Positions 8,098 to 17,508 of a stretch of 54,697 bases of DNA are shown in pieces. Each line of letters opens with the position of its first letter. The stretch's first letter is position 1. The translations under genes and the position numbers were made by a program. A model generated the notes under the pieces. The model was not told the origin of the DNA and did no database searches. It saw only the letters and a list, made by a program, of their open reading frames with translations. The DNA comes from an uncultured Kiloniella sp. (GTDB lineage: Bacteria; Pseudomonadota; Alphaproteobacteria; Kiloniellales; Kiloniellaceae), in NCBI RefSeq assembly GCF_937128705.1, contig NZ_CAKZMP010000098.1:1-54697 (forward strand). Reading direction: 5' to 3'.

Positions 8098-8328
8098 CAA
8101 GGTAAAAATATCAGCCGCAGAAATGCCACTAGGCACCATCGATTGCAACAAGATATCGACACAGAAAGGTTGAACGAGATAATTTTATGACGATATTTCC
8201 TAAGAGATCCGCAGTTATCCATGTAAAATTCTAGACAGTGCAAGACAGATAAGCTACCAGCTTCATCTTGTAGAGACTGATAACGATATATCAGAGCTAT
8301 AATTGACAGCTCACCCAAGGAGAAACCA

Positions 8329-9186
8329 ATGAGCCAGCTGCAAATTCCAACAGAAATTCCTGTTCACGACGACAATCGTGATTTGATGAATGCGCTGCTC
8401 ATGATTGCTCAACGGGCGGGTGAGATCATTATGGAAATTTACAACAGGCCTTCCGGAATTGAGGTAGAGGAAAAGGATGACTCCTCCCCCGTCACCGAAG
8501 CCGATAAAGCTGCGGAAGCATTTATTCTCGGTGCATTGAATACTGTAACACCAGATATTCCCGTCGTTTCAGAAGAAGCTGCCTCCGCAGGCGAAACGCC
8601 TGAAATTGACAATGGGTTATTTTGGCTGGTTGATCCTGTTGATGGCACAAAAGAATTTATCAATAAAAACGGTGAATTCACCGTTAACATCGGCCTGATC
8701 GAAAACGGCATTCCCGTTGCAGGCGTTGTCCATGCCCCTGCAAAAGGATTAACCTGGGTATCTGCAGATATCTGTGTTTTCTTTGAAGAAGGATACGAAC
8801 CAGTTGTCGCTCAGGTACGTTCAATTCCTGCCGAAGGAGCCACCGTTGTCGCTAGCCGACGCCATGGTGATAACGACGACTTAAATGCCTTCTTGAAAAC
8901 CCGTAAAATCCACGAACAAATCGGTGCTGGCTCTTCCCTTAAAATTTGTTTAATCGCGGCTGGCAGAGCAGACCTTTATCCGCGTTTTGGTCCGACAATG
9001 GAATGGGATACGGCCGCTGCGCATGCTGTTCTTCTTGCTGCCGGGGGACATCTGAGCGATGCGGATGGAGATCCTTTGACCTATGGAAAATTCAATTTCC
9101 GAAATCCGTATTTTGTTGCCGAAGGCGAACATCTGGATGCCGGTTTTGATTTATCTGACGAAGACCTTTCCACAGAAGAAACGTAA
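8329..9186 (+). CDS. cysQ: 3'(2'),5'-bisphosphate nucleotidase
   Basis: CysQ dephosphorylates adenosine 3',5'-bisphosphate (PAP), a by-product of sulfate assimilation and acyl-carrier-protein loading. The 285-residue protein has the inositol-monophosphatase-fold metal motifs: SEEA (Glu82, Glu83), WLVDPVDGTKEF (Asp102, Asp105, Thr107) and the later MEWDTAAAHAV motif carrying the third metal-binding aspartate. AAGGAG lies seven bases before the ATG. The next gene begins 15 bases after its stop, so the two are probably co-transcribed. Inositol monophosphatase activity is an alternative, but the overall match is to CysQ. Confidence 0.92.
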   Translation: MSQLQIPTEIPVHDDNRDLMNALLMIAQRAGEIIMEIYNRPSGIEVEEKDDSSPVTEADKAAEAFILGALNTVTPDIPVVSEEAASAGETPEIDNGLFWLVDPVDGTKEFINKNGEFTVNIGLIENGIPVAGVVHAPAKGLTWVSADICVFFEEGYEPVVAQVRSIPAEGATVVASRRHGDNDDLNAFLKTRKIHEQIGAGSSLKICLIAAGRADLYPRFGPTMEWDTAAAHAVLLAAGGHLSDADGDPLTYGKFNFRNPYFVAEGEHLDAGFDLSDEDLSTEET

Positions 9187-9200
9187 ACAGATTTAATCCG

Positions 9201-10253
9201 ATGGAATCAGTTTCCCAAAACAGATATCCAAATATCTTTAATGCAGACCAAGCAGGGTTGTTGAATGCTTGCAACTTGCTGCGTTCGGGTGAACTGGTCG
9301 CATTCCCAACAGAGACTGTTTATGGGCTTGGGGCTGATGCAACAAACCCAAAAGCCTGCGCATCTATATACGAAGCAAAGGGCAGACCAAGCTTCAATCC
9401 TTTGATCGTTCACTTCCATGATTTATCAGAGGCCCAAAAACGGGTCGTCTTTAATACAAAGGCGGAAAAGCTTGCCCAAGTCTTCTGGCCGGGTCCTTTA
9501 ACGCTGGTTTTACCCAGAACAGAAAACTGCGATATTGCTGAACTTTGTTCTGCTGGTTTACCCAGCCTTGCTGTGCGTGTACCAGGCCACTCAATCGCCC
9601 ATGCTTTACTCAAGCAATCAGGCCTTCCGCTGGCAGCCCCCAGCGCTAATGCATCCGGCAAGATAAGTCCGACAAAATCGGAACATGTCGCCTATTCATT
9701 AGGAAACAAAGTATCCTGTATCCTAGATGGCAAAGACACAGCTTGCGCAGTTGGACTTGAATCAACAGTCATTGATTTAACAGGAGACATTCCCGTGCTT
9801 CTTCGCCCGGGGAATATTACCAAGGAAGAGATAGAAACTGTTATAGGCTCCATCCAACTTGGCAAATCCTTAATGGAAAGCAAAGCAGAGCAACAAGTTT
9901 CATCTGAGACACCAACAACAGAAGATACATGCCAAACACAGAATCCGCTTAAATCCCCCGGCCTTTTGAAAAGCCATTACGCCCCCACACTCCCGTTACG
10001 GTTAAACGCTACAGAAGTAGCAGGAGATGAAGCCCTGCTCGCCTTTGGCAACAAACCATTGTTAGGTTCATCATGTTGCCTAAACCTAAGTGAAGAAGGC
10101 GATTTGTTAGAGGCAGCTGCAAATCTTTTTTCAGCTCTTCACGAGCTGGATCAAAAACAAGGTATCCAAGGCATTGCGGTCATGCCAATCCCCGATACGG
10201 GTTTGGGCCTTGCAATTAATGATCGACTAAAACGCGCGGCTGCCCCCAGATAA
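9201..10253 (+). CDS. L-threonylcarbamoyladenylate synthase (Sua5 type)
   Basis: The enzyme makes threonylcarbamoyl-AMP from threonine, bicarbonate and ATP, the first step of t6A formation on ANN-decoding tRNAs. The 350-residue protein is the long Sua5 form. The YrdC domain (about 15-210) carries FPTETVYGLGADA, the KGRP motif (60-63), PSAN (147-150) and GLESTVID (185-192). A variable linker leads to the Sua5 domain opened by the conserved KSPGLLKSHYAP (251-262). It follows cysQ with 14 bases between. The ribosome site is weak, consistent with coupling to cysQ. Confidence 0.93.
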   Translation: MESVSQNRYPNIFNADQAGLLNACNLLRSGELVAFPTETVYGLGADATNPKACASIYEAKGRPSFNPLIVHFHDLSEAQKRVVFNTKAEKLAQVFWPGPLTLVLPRTENCDIAELCSAGLPSLAVRVPGHSIAHALLKQSGLPLAAPSANASGKISPTKSEHVAYSLGNKVSCILDGKDTACAVGLESTVIDLTGDIPVLLRPGNITKEEIETVIGSIQLGKSLMESKAEQQVSSETPTTEDTCQTQNPLKSPGLLKSHYAPTLPLRLNATEVAGDEALLAFGNKPLLGSSCCLNLSEEGDLLEAAANLFSALHELDQKQGIQGIAVMPIPDTGLGLAINDRLKRAAAPR

Positions 10254-10272
10254 ATACACCCTTTAAATCTAT

Positions 10273-10881
10273 CTAGCCTTTTAAAACCCCGAACTCTTGC
10301 AACGCTTTATTCATGAGTGCTGGTTCTGTGAAGTGGATCGCTTTGAACCCCAAATCCTTGGCAACCATAATATTATCTTCACGGTCATCAATAAAAACGC
10401 ACTCTTCCGCTTTCAAAGAAAAGTCAGATAACAAACGGTGGTAAATCCTTGGATCCGGTTTTGCCAGTTTAACAGTGCCAGAGACCGTTATGCCTTTGAA
10501 ATACTGTAAAAAGGGAAAGCGTTTTTGAGCGTGAGGAAATGTCTCTTCCGACCAATTTGTTAAACCATAAAGCGGCGTCCGTTGAGCATGGAGTTTTTCA
10601 AGCGTTTCAACCGTTCCTGTAATTTCATCCCCAAGTGTATCGGGCCATCTTGTCAATAACAGGGCGAGCGCCTCTTTATATTCAGGAAATTTCCCCTGCA
10701 ACTCACCAATGACACTGGAAAAACTTTCTCCGGCATCCAACCTGTGATTTGCCTCAAAGGTAAAGACATCACTTAAGTAACGCTCCATTTCTTCTGTACT
10801 GGAAAATTCTGGTTGGTAAAGGTAACGCAAATTCCAATCAATAAGCACGCCACCAAAATCGAAAACAACATTTTTTATCAT
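10273..10881 (-). CDS. HAD-family phosphatase (YihX-like)
   Basis: The protein (202 residues) is a subfamily IA haloacid-dehalogenase-like hydrolase. Motif I is VVFDFGGVLIDW with nucleophile Asp8; as in YihX-type members the second aspartate position is Gly. Motif II is TNWSE, motif III Lys lies in KLAKPDPRIY and motif IV is FIDDREDN. YihX hydrolyses alpha-D-glucose 1-phosphate, but the substrate here cannot be told from sequence. It converges on the Sua5 gene with 19 bases between stops and is divergent from the FAD-linked oxidase. Confidence 0.85.
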   Translation of the reverse strand: MIKNVVFDFGGVLIDWNLRYLYQPEFSSTEEMERYLSDVFTFEANHRLDAGESFSSVIGELQGKFPEYKEALALLLTRWPDTLGDEITGTVETLEKLHAQRTPLYGLTNWSEETFPHAQKRFPFLQYFKGITVSGTVKLAKPDPRIYHRLLSDFSLKAEECVFIDDREDNIMVAKDLGFKAIHFTEPALMNKALQEFGVLKG

Positions 10882-11006
10882 GAATCTCTCGAGAAAAATC
10901 TGTTAAAACAAACGGGTAAAAGAATATTTCTGGCCCCCCAGAGAAAAGAGATTTAGGCTTAGGCCATCCCTTATCAATCAATCTTACAAGAAATCCTGTC
11001 AAAATA

Positions 11007-12452
11007 ATGACCGACAAAAATATTTCTCCGAAGCTTCCCAAAGAATTCCTTTCTGACCTGGAAACAGCTATCGGCGCCAAGGCGATGATTACCAACCTTG
11101 ATGACATTGCCCCTTATATGGTTGAGCAACGGGGTCGTTTTGTCGGGGAAACATCTTTGGTTGTAACCCCCAAAACAGCAGGGGAAGTATCAGACATAGT
11201 CAAACTATGTGCAGAACATAATATCGGAATAGTTCCTCAAGGCGGCCATACCGGGCTTGTAAGTGGCGGCATACCCTTTGTTGGTGACAATGCCATCGTA
11301 CTTAACACCAGCCGCCTGAATAAAATACGGGCTATTGATCCGGTAAATAACACCATGATTGTCGAAGCCGGCTGTATTTTACAGACAATACAAGAATATG
11401 CAGCAAAACATGATCGCCTGTTTCCTTTATCCCTAGGCGCAGAAGGCAGTTGTCAGATTGGCGGGAATATTGCGACGAATGCCGGCGGCATTAATGTCAT
11501 CCGCTACGGGAATACACGACAACTTGTGCTAGGCTTAGAAGTCGTTACTCCTACGGGTGAAATATGGAATGGCCTTAGGGCCTTGCAAAAGGATAATACA
11601 GGCTATGACCTGAAACAGCTCTACATTGGATCAGAAGGTACACTCGGGATTATCACAGCAGCCGTTCTTCAACTGTTTCCAAAACCGAAAGAGCAACAAA
11701 CTGCAATTCTGGCACTTAAAGACCTAGAAGACGCCCTGCCGTTACTCAATCTGGCTCAATCAATGCTCGGTGATGCGTTGACCTCTTTCGAGCTATTGCC
11801 ACGGATTGGTATAGATTTCTCTCTTAAACATGGTCAAGGCGTGGTTGATCCAATTGCAGGGCGATATGATTGGTACATTCTGATGGAAGCTTCTGTCGCG
11901 ATCACCCATTCCAACCTACAAGAGCTTTTCGAAAGTTATTTGGAAACAGCCTTTGAAAGAAATTGGGTACAGGATGGTGTCTTGGCGCAAAACAAAGCGC
12001 AATCCGATAGCTTTTGGTTACTACGGGAAAACATCACACTGTGCCAAAGACCAGAAGGTGGCTCCATAAAACACGATGTTTCTGTTCCTGTTTCATCCGT
12101 ACCTGCCTTTATCAAGACAGCCAATGAAGCCGTTCAGAAAATGATCCCAGGTATTCGACCTCATCCCTTTGGTCATTTAGGTGATGGCAACATTCACTAC
12201 AATCTATCCCAGCCTCTGGATATGGATAAACAGGATTATTTGAATCGCTGGGAAGAAGTAAACAGGGTTGTTCACGACATCGTACATAGCTTTAACGGAT
12301 CAATTTCAGCTGAACATGGCATAGGCCGTGTCAAACGAGATGAAAACCAACACTACAAATCACCAGTAGAAATGCAATTAATGAAAAGTATAAAAACCAC
12401 GTTAGACCCCAAGGGCATTATGAACCCCGGAAAGTTAATACCAGAAAATTAG
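11007..12452 (+). CDS. FAD-linked 2-hydroxyacid dehydrogenase (D-2-hydroxyglutarate type)
   Basis: The 481-residue protein belongs to the VAO/GlcD family. It has the FAD-binding loop VPQGGHTGLVSGG near residue 74, the GGNIATNAGGINVIRYGN region, the GSEGTLGIITAA motif, the metal-binding HPFGHLGDGNIHYN segment near residue 390 and the C-terminal SAEHGIGRVKR. These are shared by D-2-hydroxyglutarate dehydrogenases and D-lactate dehydrogenases of the Dld2/D2HGDH group, which pass electrons to a flavoprotein or cytochrome. Substrate is not fixed by sequence alone; D-2-hydroxyglutarate is the best guess. No signal peptide is seen. The next gene, a GNAT, follows after 68 bases. Confidence 0.87.
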   Translation: MTDKNISPKLPKEFLSDLETAIGAKAMITNLDDIAPYMVEQRGRFVGETSLVVTPKTAGEVSDIVKLCAEHNIGIVPQGGHTGLVSGGIPFVGDNAIVLNTSRLNKIRAIDPVNNTMIVEAGCILQTIQEYAAKHDRLFPLSLGAEGSCQIGGNIATNAGGINVIRYGNTRQLVLGLEVVTPTGEIWNGLRALQKDNTGYDLKQLYIGSEGTLGIITAAVLQLFPKPKEQQTAILALKDLEDALPLLNLAQSMLGDALTSFELLPRIGIDFSLKHGQGVVDPIAGRYDWYILMEASVAITHSNLQELFESYLETAFERNWVQDGVLAQNKAQSDSFWLLRENITLCQRPEGGSIKHDVSVPVSSVPAFIKTANEAVQKMIPGIRPHPFGHLGDGNIHYNLSQPLDMDKQDYLNRWEEVNRVVHDIVHSFNGSISAEHGIGRVKRDENQHYKSPVEMQLMKSIKTTLDPKGIMNPGKLIPEN

Positions 12453-12520
12453 TACCTAAAAATCAAGACCCGTGAGCTAATAGCGATAAATTAAATTTCC
12501 TCAAAAGAGTGCATTCAGTA

Positions 12521-12985
12521 ATGATTATTAGACCCCATAAGGCAGAAGATGCGGCCGAGCTGTTGCAACTGTTTCACGATACAGTCCACAACGTAAATAT
12601 TCAGGACTATAGTCAAGAACAAATAAATGCGTGGGCACCGGAAAATTTTGACCTCAATCGTTGGCAGGAAAGAACAAAAGGTTATTTTATTTTCGTTGCA
12701 GAGGACGATAGCGGCATCGTTGGTTTTGCAGAACTTGAAACCAATGGTCACATCGATTGCTTTTATGTCCACCATCAAAAACAGGGTCTTGGTATCGGAC
12801 ACAAGCTAATTGAAGAAATAGAGCGAAAAGCCAAGGCCCTCAACCTGAATGAAATCTTCGCCGAAGTCAGCATTACAGCACGACCATTTTTTGAGAGAAA
12901 AGGTTTCAGAGTTCTAGAGGAACAAGAAGTTTCTATCAGGGGACAGAACCTTAAAAACTATAAAATGAATAGACTTCTTGTATAA
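12521..12985 (+). CDS. GNAT family acetyltransferase
   Basis: From ATG 12521 the protein has 154 residues and starts MIIRPHKAEDAAELLQLF, a standard GNAT beginning; a GTG at 12509 would add four residues. It contains the core beta strand IDCFYVHHQKQGLGIGHKLIEEIE with the QGLGIG acetyl-CoA-binding loop, and the C-terminal ARPFFERKGFRVLEEQ segment typical of YafP/PhnO-like members. The substrate is unknown. It may be co-transcribed with the preceding FAD oxidase gene. Confidence 0.83.
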   Translation: MIIRPHKAEDAAELLQLFHDTVHNVNIQDYSQEQINAWAPENFDLNRWQERTKGYFIFVAEDDSGIVGFAELETNGHIDCFYVHHQKQGLGIGHKLIEEIERKAKALNLNEIFAEVSITARPFFERKGFRVLEEQEVSIRGQNLKNYKMNRLLV

Positions 12986-13036
12986 CCAATAACGGGCATC
13001 ACTCTGCCTAACCATACCTGATTCAACAGATAGAAA

Positions 13037-13067
13037 AAGCCCCGGACGATTGGGCGTTCCGGGGCTT
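13037..13067 (-). terminator. intrinsic terminator of mmsA
   Basis: Read on the minus strand, AAGCCCCGGA pairs with TCCGGGGCTT around a 10-base loop and is followed by TTTCT. It lies about 20 bases beyond the mmsA stop. On the plus strand it may also end the GNAT gene, but the T run there is poor. Confidence 0.82.
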
Positions 13068-13087
13068 CTAACGAATACGAATGAAAT

Positions 13088-14587
13088 TTATTTCATTGTC
13101 GGCATCATAAATTCGGCACCACTACGAATGCCCGTTGGCCAACGAGTTGTGACCGTCTTCAAACGGGTGTAGAAACGAATACCTTCAGGACCGTGCATGG
13201 AATGATCACCAAACAGAGATCTTTTCCAGCCGCCAAATGAATGGAATGCCATTGGTACCGGAATTGGCACATTTACCCCAACCATACCGATTTGGATTTT
13301 GTGCGAAAATTCGCGCGCGGAATCTCCGTCACGGGTAAAGATAGCGGTACCATTTCCGTATTCATGATCGTTGACCAACTTAACAGCTTCATCAAAGGTA
13401 TCGACACGAACAACGGCCAACACTGGACCAAAGATCTCTTCTTTGTAGATGGTCATATCCGATGTGACGTTATCGAACAAACACCCACCGATGAAATAGC
13501 CGTTTTCAAGGCCTTCCGGTTTTTTACCGCGACCATCCACAACCAGTTTCGCGCCTTCATTCACGCCAGCATCAACAAAGCCAGTGACCTTTGCCAGATG
13601 CTCCGCAGAGATCAATGCCCCCATTTCGGCGTCAGCAACCTCGTAATGTGCAATTTTAAGAGCTTCAACTTTAGGCGCCAGCTTCTCAATAAGAGTATCC
13701 GCAGCTTCATCACCAACCGCAACAGCAACTGAAATGGCCATACAACGTTCGCCCGCGGAACCGTAAGCAGCCCCCATGAGCGCATCAACAGCTTGATCCA
13801 TGTCGGCATCCGGCATCACAACCATATGGTTCTTTGCACCACCAAGAGCCTGAACCCGTTTACCATTCGCTGTACCTGTTTTATATACATATTCAGCAAT
13901 CGGAGTTGATCCAACAAAGCTAATCGCTTTAACACGCTCGTCTTCCAACAGAGTGTCAACAGCTTCCTTATCACCATTGACAACGTTGAGAACACCATCT
14001 GGCAAACCAGCTTCTTTCAGAAGCTCGGCAAGTCGCAAGGGGCAAGATGGATCTTTTTCAGAAGGCTTCAGAACAAAGGTGTTACCGCAAGCGATTGCGA
14101 TAGGGAACATCCACATGGGAACCATTGCCGGAAAGTTGAACGGTGTGATCCCCGCACAAACACCAACGGGTTGACGCGCAGAGTGACTATCGACACCAGT
14201 GCCAACATTTTCACTATGCTCACCTTTCAAAAGATGTGGAATACCACACGCAAATTCGACAACTTCCAAACCACGGGTGATTGACCCCACAGCATCGCTA
14301 ATCACTTTACCATGCTCAGCGCTAACCATGGCCGCTAACTCATCCATGTTCTGTTCAATAAGCTCTTTGAACTTGAACATGACCCGCGCGCGGCGCAATG
14401 GTGGTGTTGCCGCCCACCCCGGTAACGCGGCTTCGGCTACAGCAATCGCGTCCCGAACTTCTTCAGCAGACGCCAATGCCACTTCACCAGAAACCTGCCC
14501 CAAAGCAGGGTTGTGAATCTTGGCTGATCGACCGCCTTTTCCTGCGATCTTTTGTCCATTAATAAAGTGCCCAATTTGTTGGCTCAT
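13088..14587 (-). CDS. mmsA: CoA-acylating methylmalonate-semialdehyde dehydrogenase
   Basis: MmsA oxidises (methyl)malonate semialdehyde with NAD and CoA to propionyl-CoA or acetyl-CoA, in valine, beta-alanine or inositol breakdown. The 499-residue protein has the ALDH oxyanion Asn151 (TPFNFP), the NAD-binding [12 protein letters not shown] and catalytic Cys282 in SAGERCMA, together with the family features [19 protein letters not shown] near the C-terminus that mark CoA-acylating MMSDH. It is divergent from a MocR-type regulator at 14984 and no other valine-degradation gene adjoins it here, so beta-alanine-derived malonate semialdehyde is also possible. Confidence 0.95.
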   Translation of the reverse strand: MSQQIGHFINGQKIAGKGGRSAKIHNPALGQVSGEVALASAEEVRDAIAVAEAALPGWAATPPLRRARVMFKFKELIEQNMDELAAMVSAEHGKVISDAVGSITRGLEVVEFACGIPHLLKGEHSENVGTGVDSHSARQPVGVCAGITPFNFPAMVPMWMFPIAIACGNTFVLKPSEKDPSCPLRLAELLKEAGLPDGVLNVVNGDKEAVDTLLEDERVKAISFVGSTPIAEYVYKTGTANGKRVQALGGAKNHMVVMPDADMDQAVDALMGAAYGSAGERCMAISVAVAVGDEAADTLIEKLAPKVEALKIAHYEVADAEMGALISAEHLAKVTGFVDAGVNEGAKLVVDGRGKKPEGLENGYFIGGCLFDNVTSDMTIYKEEIFGPVLAVVRVDTFDEAVKLVNDHEYGNGTAIFTRDGDSAREFSHKIQIGMVGVNVPIPVPMAFHSFGGWKRSLFGDHSMHGPEGIRFYTRLKTVTTRWPTGIRSGAEFMMPTMK

Positions 14588-14983
14588 TCGCCTACTCCCA
14601 CATTACTAGTTTCAGCGATTTACACGCCGTAACAAGGTTTTCAATTTCGTATTTATCATTTTGAATTTTCACATTTTCGCTTGATGGCATTCGCAAAAAT
14701 AACTTCTATTCCTAGCTAATACTTAAGAGTTAGAGCGTCCTTGCTCATATATCCAGTTTTATCTATTCTCTATATCCAGATAAAAATTCACGCCTTCTTC
14801 GGCTATATTTTCTGTGGATAAATTCCATACCAAATATACGTAAGGAAATTTTTGAATTTAACAGCCAACACAACAAATAGAATATACTATTCAAAATAAT
14901 AAATTTTCAGAATATTAATTCCATATTGAGTAAGTATCAGGCGCATCCCCTGAATTCAAGAAAAAGACAAAGGATTCCACATT
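14588..14983. promoter_or_regulatory. divergent promoter region of mmsA and mocR with direct repeats
   Basis: This 396-base AT-rich region has no gene. It holds two direct copies of TATATCCAG at 14748-14756 and 14771-14779, 23 bases apart start to start, about two turns of the helix. MocR/GabR regulators usually bind two directly repeated half-sites as a dimer, so these are candidate operators for the regulator encoded at 14984. The stretch nearest the mocR start (about 14860-14940) is very rich in A and T and could carry its promoter. Confidence 0.5.
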
Positions 14984-16450
14984 ATGTCAGAAAGCCTTTT
15001 CATTCTGGACAAGGAAAGCGATGAATCTCTCCAATTACAGATCAGGAGAAAGTTTGTTTCTGCGATTTTAGGGGGAAGCTTACCAGCTAGAGAACCTGTT
15101 CCCTCCAGTCGAAAACTGGCTGAACAACTAGATGTGTCTCGGATCACTGTCACTCAGGCTTATAATTCTCTGATCGATGACGGATATCTGACATCCAGAG
15201 AACGCAGTGGTATCTATGTCAGCGATCGTCTAACCCTTCCATTAACCCGAGACCAGCGTCAACAACCAAAGGAAGCCCCCTTACCTAGCCCTGTTTTCCA
15301 GCAAATGAAACATCGGCCTAGTCACCAGCAAAACATTGAAAAACCAGCAAACTGGCGGGATTACCCTTATCCTTTTGTGACAGCTCAGGTTGATAAGTCA
15401 CTCTTCCCGATTGCCGCGTGGAGAGAGTGCTCTAGACAGGCTTTAAGCCTGAATGCGATGGCCGATTGGACTGAAGACCGCCTAGGAACTGACGATCCCT
15501 TTCTCGTTGAACAGATCAGAACGCGGCTACTTCCCACACGTGGCATTCATGCAAGTGAAGAAGAAATTTTGGTAACAGCTGGTGCTCAAAACAGCCTTTA
15601 TATACTTTGCCGCCTTTTCCTTAACAACAATACCTTGTTTGGTATGGAAAACCCGGGTTACCCGGACCTCCGGAATATTATTCAGTGTATCGGTTCACGT
15701 ATACGGTACCTAAAACTGGACAATCATGGACTAATCCCTGACCAACAAATAGACACCTGCAATGTCCTGGCCGTCACGCCAAGCCACCAATTTCCAACAA
15801 CCGTCACCATGCCCCTACAAAGAAGAAAGGAATTGCTTGAACGTGCAGAAACCAACAACACCTTAATCATTGAAGATGATTATGAGCCTGAATTGAATTT
15901 TGAAAGCTCTCCAACCCCTGCCCTGAAATCCCTCGATAATGCCGGACGTGTCGTTTATGTGGGCAGTCTTTCCAAGTCTTTCTTTCCCGGATTACGACTT
16001 GGGTACCTCGTTGCTTCAAAAGAAATTATCCAAGAAGCAAGAGCGCTTGGCCGACTTATGCATCGACATACCCCAACCAACAATCAACGGACGATGGCAC
16101 TGTTCCTCGCTCTTGGACATCACGATGCTTTGCGCAAAAAATTAAGGAAGATTTATAAAAACAGATGGCTCGAGATGAAAACGGGACTGGAAACAATCGG
16201 TCTTAATTTTCAAAGATCTTCCGGAGGATCAAGCTTTTGGGTCAACGGTTCCAAAGACCTGGACAGCAAAGAGTTATTGCAAGAAGCCCTAAAGAAAGGT
16301 GTTGTTCTGGAACCCGGTGCAATTTACTACTTTGACGCAATTCCACCAAAAAATAATTTCCGTCTTGGATACACAGCAATCGAACATTCATCAATCAATA
16401 ACGGCTTAGAGCAGCTTCGTCTTGCATTGAACGGGATAAATAAAACTTAA
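14984..16450 (+). CDS. MocR-family transcriptional regulator (GntR HTH plus aminotransferase-like domain)
   Basis: The protein of 488 residues has an N-terminal GntR winged helix (about 15-82: LPAREPVPSSRKLAEQLDVS, ITVTQAYNSLIDDGYL) and a C-terminal fold-type I aminotransferase-like domain. The PLP lysine is Lys331 in VGSLSKSFFPGLRLGYL, and IEDDYEPEL supplies the PLP-ring aspartate. Such regulators sense amino acids or PLP through an external aldimine. It is divergent from mmsA, so an amine or beta-amino acid that leads to malonate semialdehyde is a plausible effector. AAAGGA precedes the ATG. Its stop overlaps the stop of the convergent unknown gene by four bases. Confidence 0.9.
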   Translation: MSESLFILDKESDESLQLQIRRKFVSAILGGSLPAREPVPSSRKLAEQLDVSRITVTQAYNSLIDDGYLTSRERSGIYVSDRLTLPLTRDQRQQPKEAPLPSPVFQQMKHRPSHQQNIEKPANWRDYPYPFVTAQVDKSLFPIAAWRECSRQALSLNAMADWTEDRLGTDDPFLVEQIRTRLLPTRGIHASEEEILVTAGAQNSLYILCRLFLNNNTLFGMENPGYPDLRNIIQCIGSRIRYLKLDNHGLIPDQQIDTCNVLAVTPSHQFPTTVTMPLQRRKELLERAETNNTLIIEDDYEPELNFESSPTPALKSLDNAGRVVYVGSLSKSFFPGLRLGYLVASKEIIQEARALGRLMHRHTPTNNQRTMALFLALGHHDALRKKLRKIYKNRWLEMKTGLETIGLNFQRSSGGSSFWVNGSKDLDSKELLQEALKKGVVLEPGAIYYFDAIPPKNNFRLGYTAIEHSSINNGLEQLRLALNGINKT

Positions 16451-16902
16451 TGAAGTGTCAGCCCAACAGTTGGAACTAAAACAAACTCTTCATCATCAAT
16501 TAATTCCGGCATGGCCAGCATTACATCCTCTTGCTGCGAATCATCAGAATGCATATAAAAAGAAAGCATTCCCTGATCGAGGAAGGGTGTGGGACGATAA
16601 GAGTGCTCAGCATCTGTTGATACGATATCAATCTCAGTAAGAGCCTCACCAACATCGTCCAAAAATAAATCCGACATTTTGGACGAAATCGTTTCAATAG
16701 ATCGAAGAGATTGATTTAAATCGCCAGAATCGGGCTGTGCATGGTTTTCAAAAGCAATTGAATTCGCCAACATATCCTGCAAAGCATGTACTCCTTGCTC
16801 TGAACCAGCTGGTATACTCAAAAGGCCTCTCTCTGCCTTTACCAGATGTTCTTCCCTGAATGTGTCAGCATAACTTTCGCTCAATTGTGCAACAGCAACC
16901 AT
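16447..16902 (-). CDS. protein of unknown function
   Basis: A 151-residue acidic, probably soluble protein that I cannot assign to a family. GGAGGG five bases before ATG 16902 supports translation. It starts MVAVAQLSESYADTFREEHL, is rich in Asp, Glu and Ser in the middle and ends with a beta-like EFVLVPTVGLTLH. No signal peptide, membrane segment or cysteine is visible. The stop codon overlaps that of the mocR gene tail to tail. The gene is divergent from the PilZ gene at 17095 across a 192-base AT-rich gap. Confidence 0.6.
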   Translation of the reverse strand: MVAVAQLSESYADTFREEHLVKAERGLLSIPAGSEQGVHALQDMLANSIAFENHAQPDSGDLNQSLRSIETISSKMSDLFLDDVGEALTEIDIVSTDAEHSYRPTPFLDQGMLSFYMHSDDSQQEDVMLAMPELIDDEEFVLVPTVGLTLH

Positions 16903-17094
16903 AATACCCTCCTACAAGCAGGACTATTTTAGAAAATTAAATCTAAAATTTGCGTTAAATATTCGTTGACAGAAATTAACCATAAATTGTGATTTGCATT
17001 CTTTTGCCCGCTAGCTACAAACTGCTTAAAGTTTTTTTAATCACAATCAGTTATCGATAATTTCAACTCAAATGCTGTAAGGGAGATCTAGACG

Positions 17095-17421
17095 GTGAGT
17101 AAATCAGTTGAAGACCGCAGGGTATTTCCAAGGGCAGAAGTGATTCTGGCAGGGCGCGTTGATGGTAACCTGCGGAAAAAAGACTGCGCTGTCATGGATA
17201 TCTCTTTAACTGGGGCAAAGCTCGAGTTTGATCAGCCTTTAACAGGCGAAACGATCGAAACTCTTCGCTTTTCAAAATCGGCAGCTCTCAATGTTTCTGT
17301 TGCTTGGGATCATGGCACAAATGTCGGCGTTAACTTCACCGATGCGCCCCATGACATCGCCAACGTTCTTGAGCCTCTTTTACCCAAAAGCTGCTTTGAG
17401 CCTTTTGATAACAAAAAATAA
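17095..17421 (+). CDS. PilZ domain protein
   Basis: A single-domain PilZ protein of 108 residues. The c-di-GMP-binding signature is present: the arginine motif DRRVFPR (residues 7-13) and the DISLTGAKL motif (about 36-44; DxSxxG). The start is GTG 17095, with GGGAG nine bases upstream and the expected short lead before the arginine motif. PilZ proteins act as c-di-GMP effectors in motility, adhesion or exopolysaccharide control; no partner gene adjoins to indicate the output. It ends at a strong terminator. Confidence 0.85.
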   Translation: MSKSVEDRRVFPRAEVILAGRVDGNLRKKDCAVMDISLTGAKLEFDQPLTGETIETLRFSKSAALNVSVAWDHGTNVGVNFTDAPHDIANVLEPLLPKSCFEPFDNKK

Positions 17422-17444
17422 AACGCCTATTATTAATAGGAAAC

Positions 17445-17482
17445 AAAAAAATCCTGCGAAACGATTTCGCAGGATTTTTTTT
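17445..17482. terminator. bidirectional intrinsic terminator
   Basis: AATCCTGCGAAA pairs with TTTCGCAGGATT around a CGA loop and is followed by a run of eight T on the plus strand and an A-derived T run on the minus strand. It separates the convergent PilZ and AraC-type genes. Confidence 0.92.
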
Positions 17483-17508
17483 AATACATAGATTGTTTCA
17501 TCAGAAAA

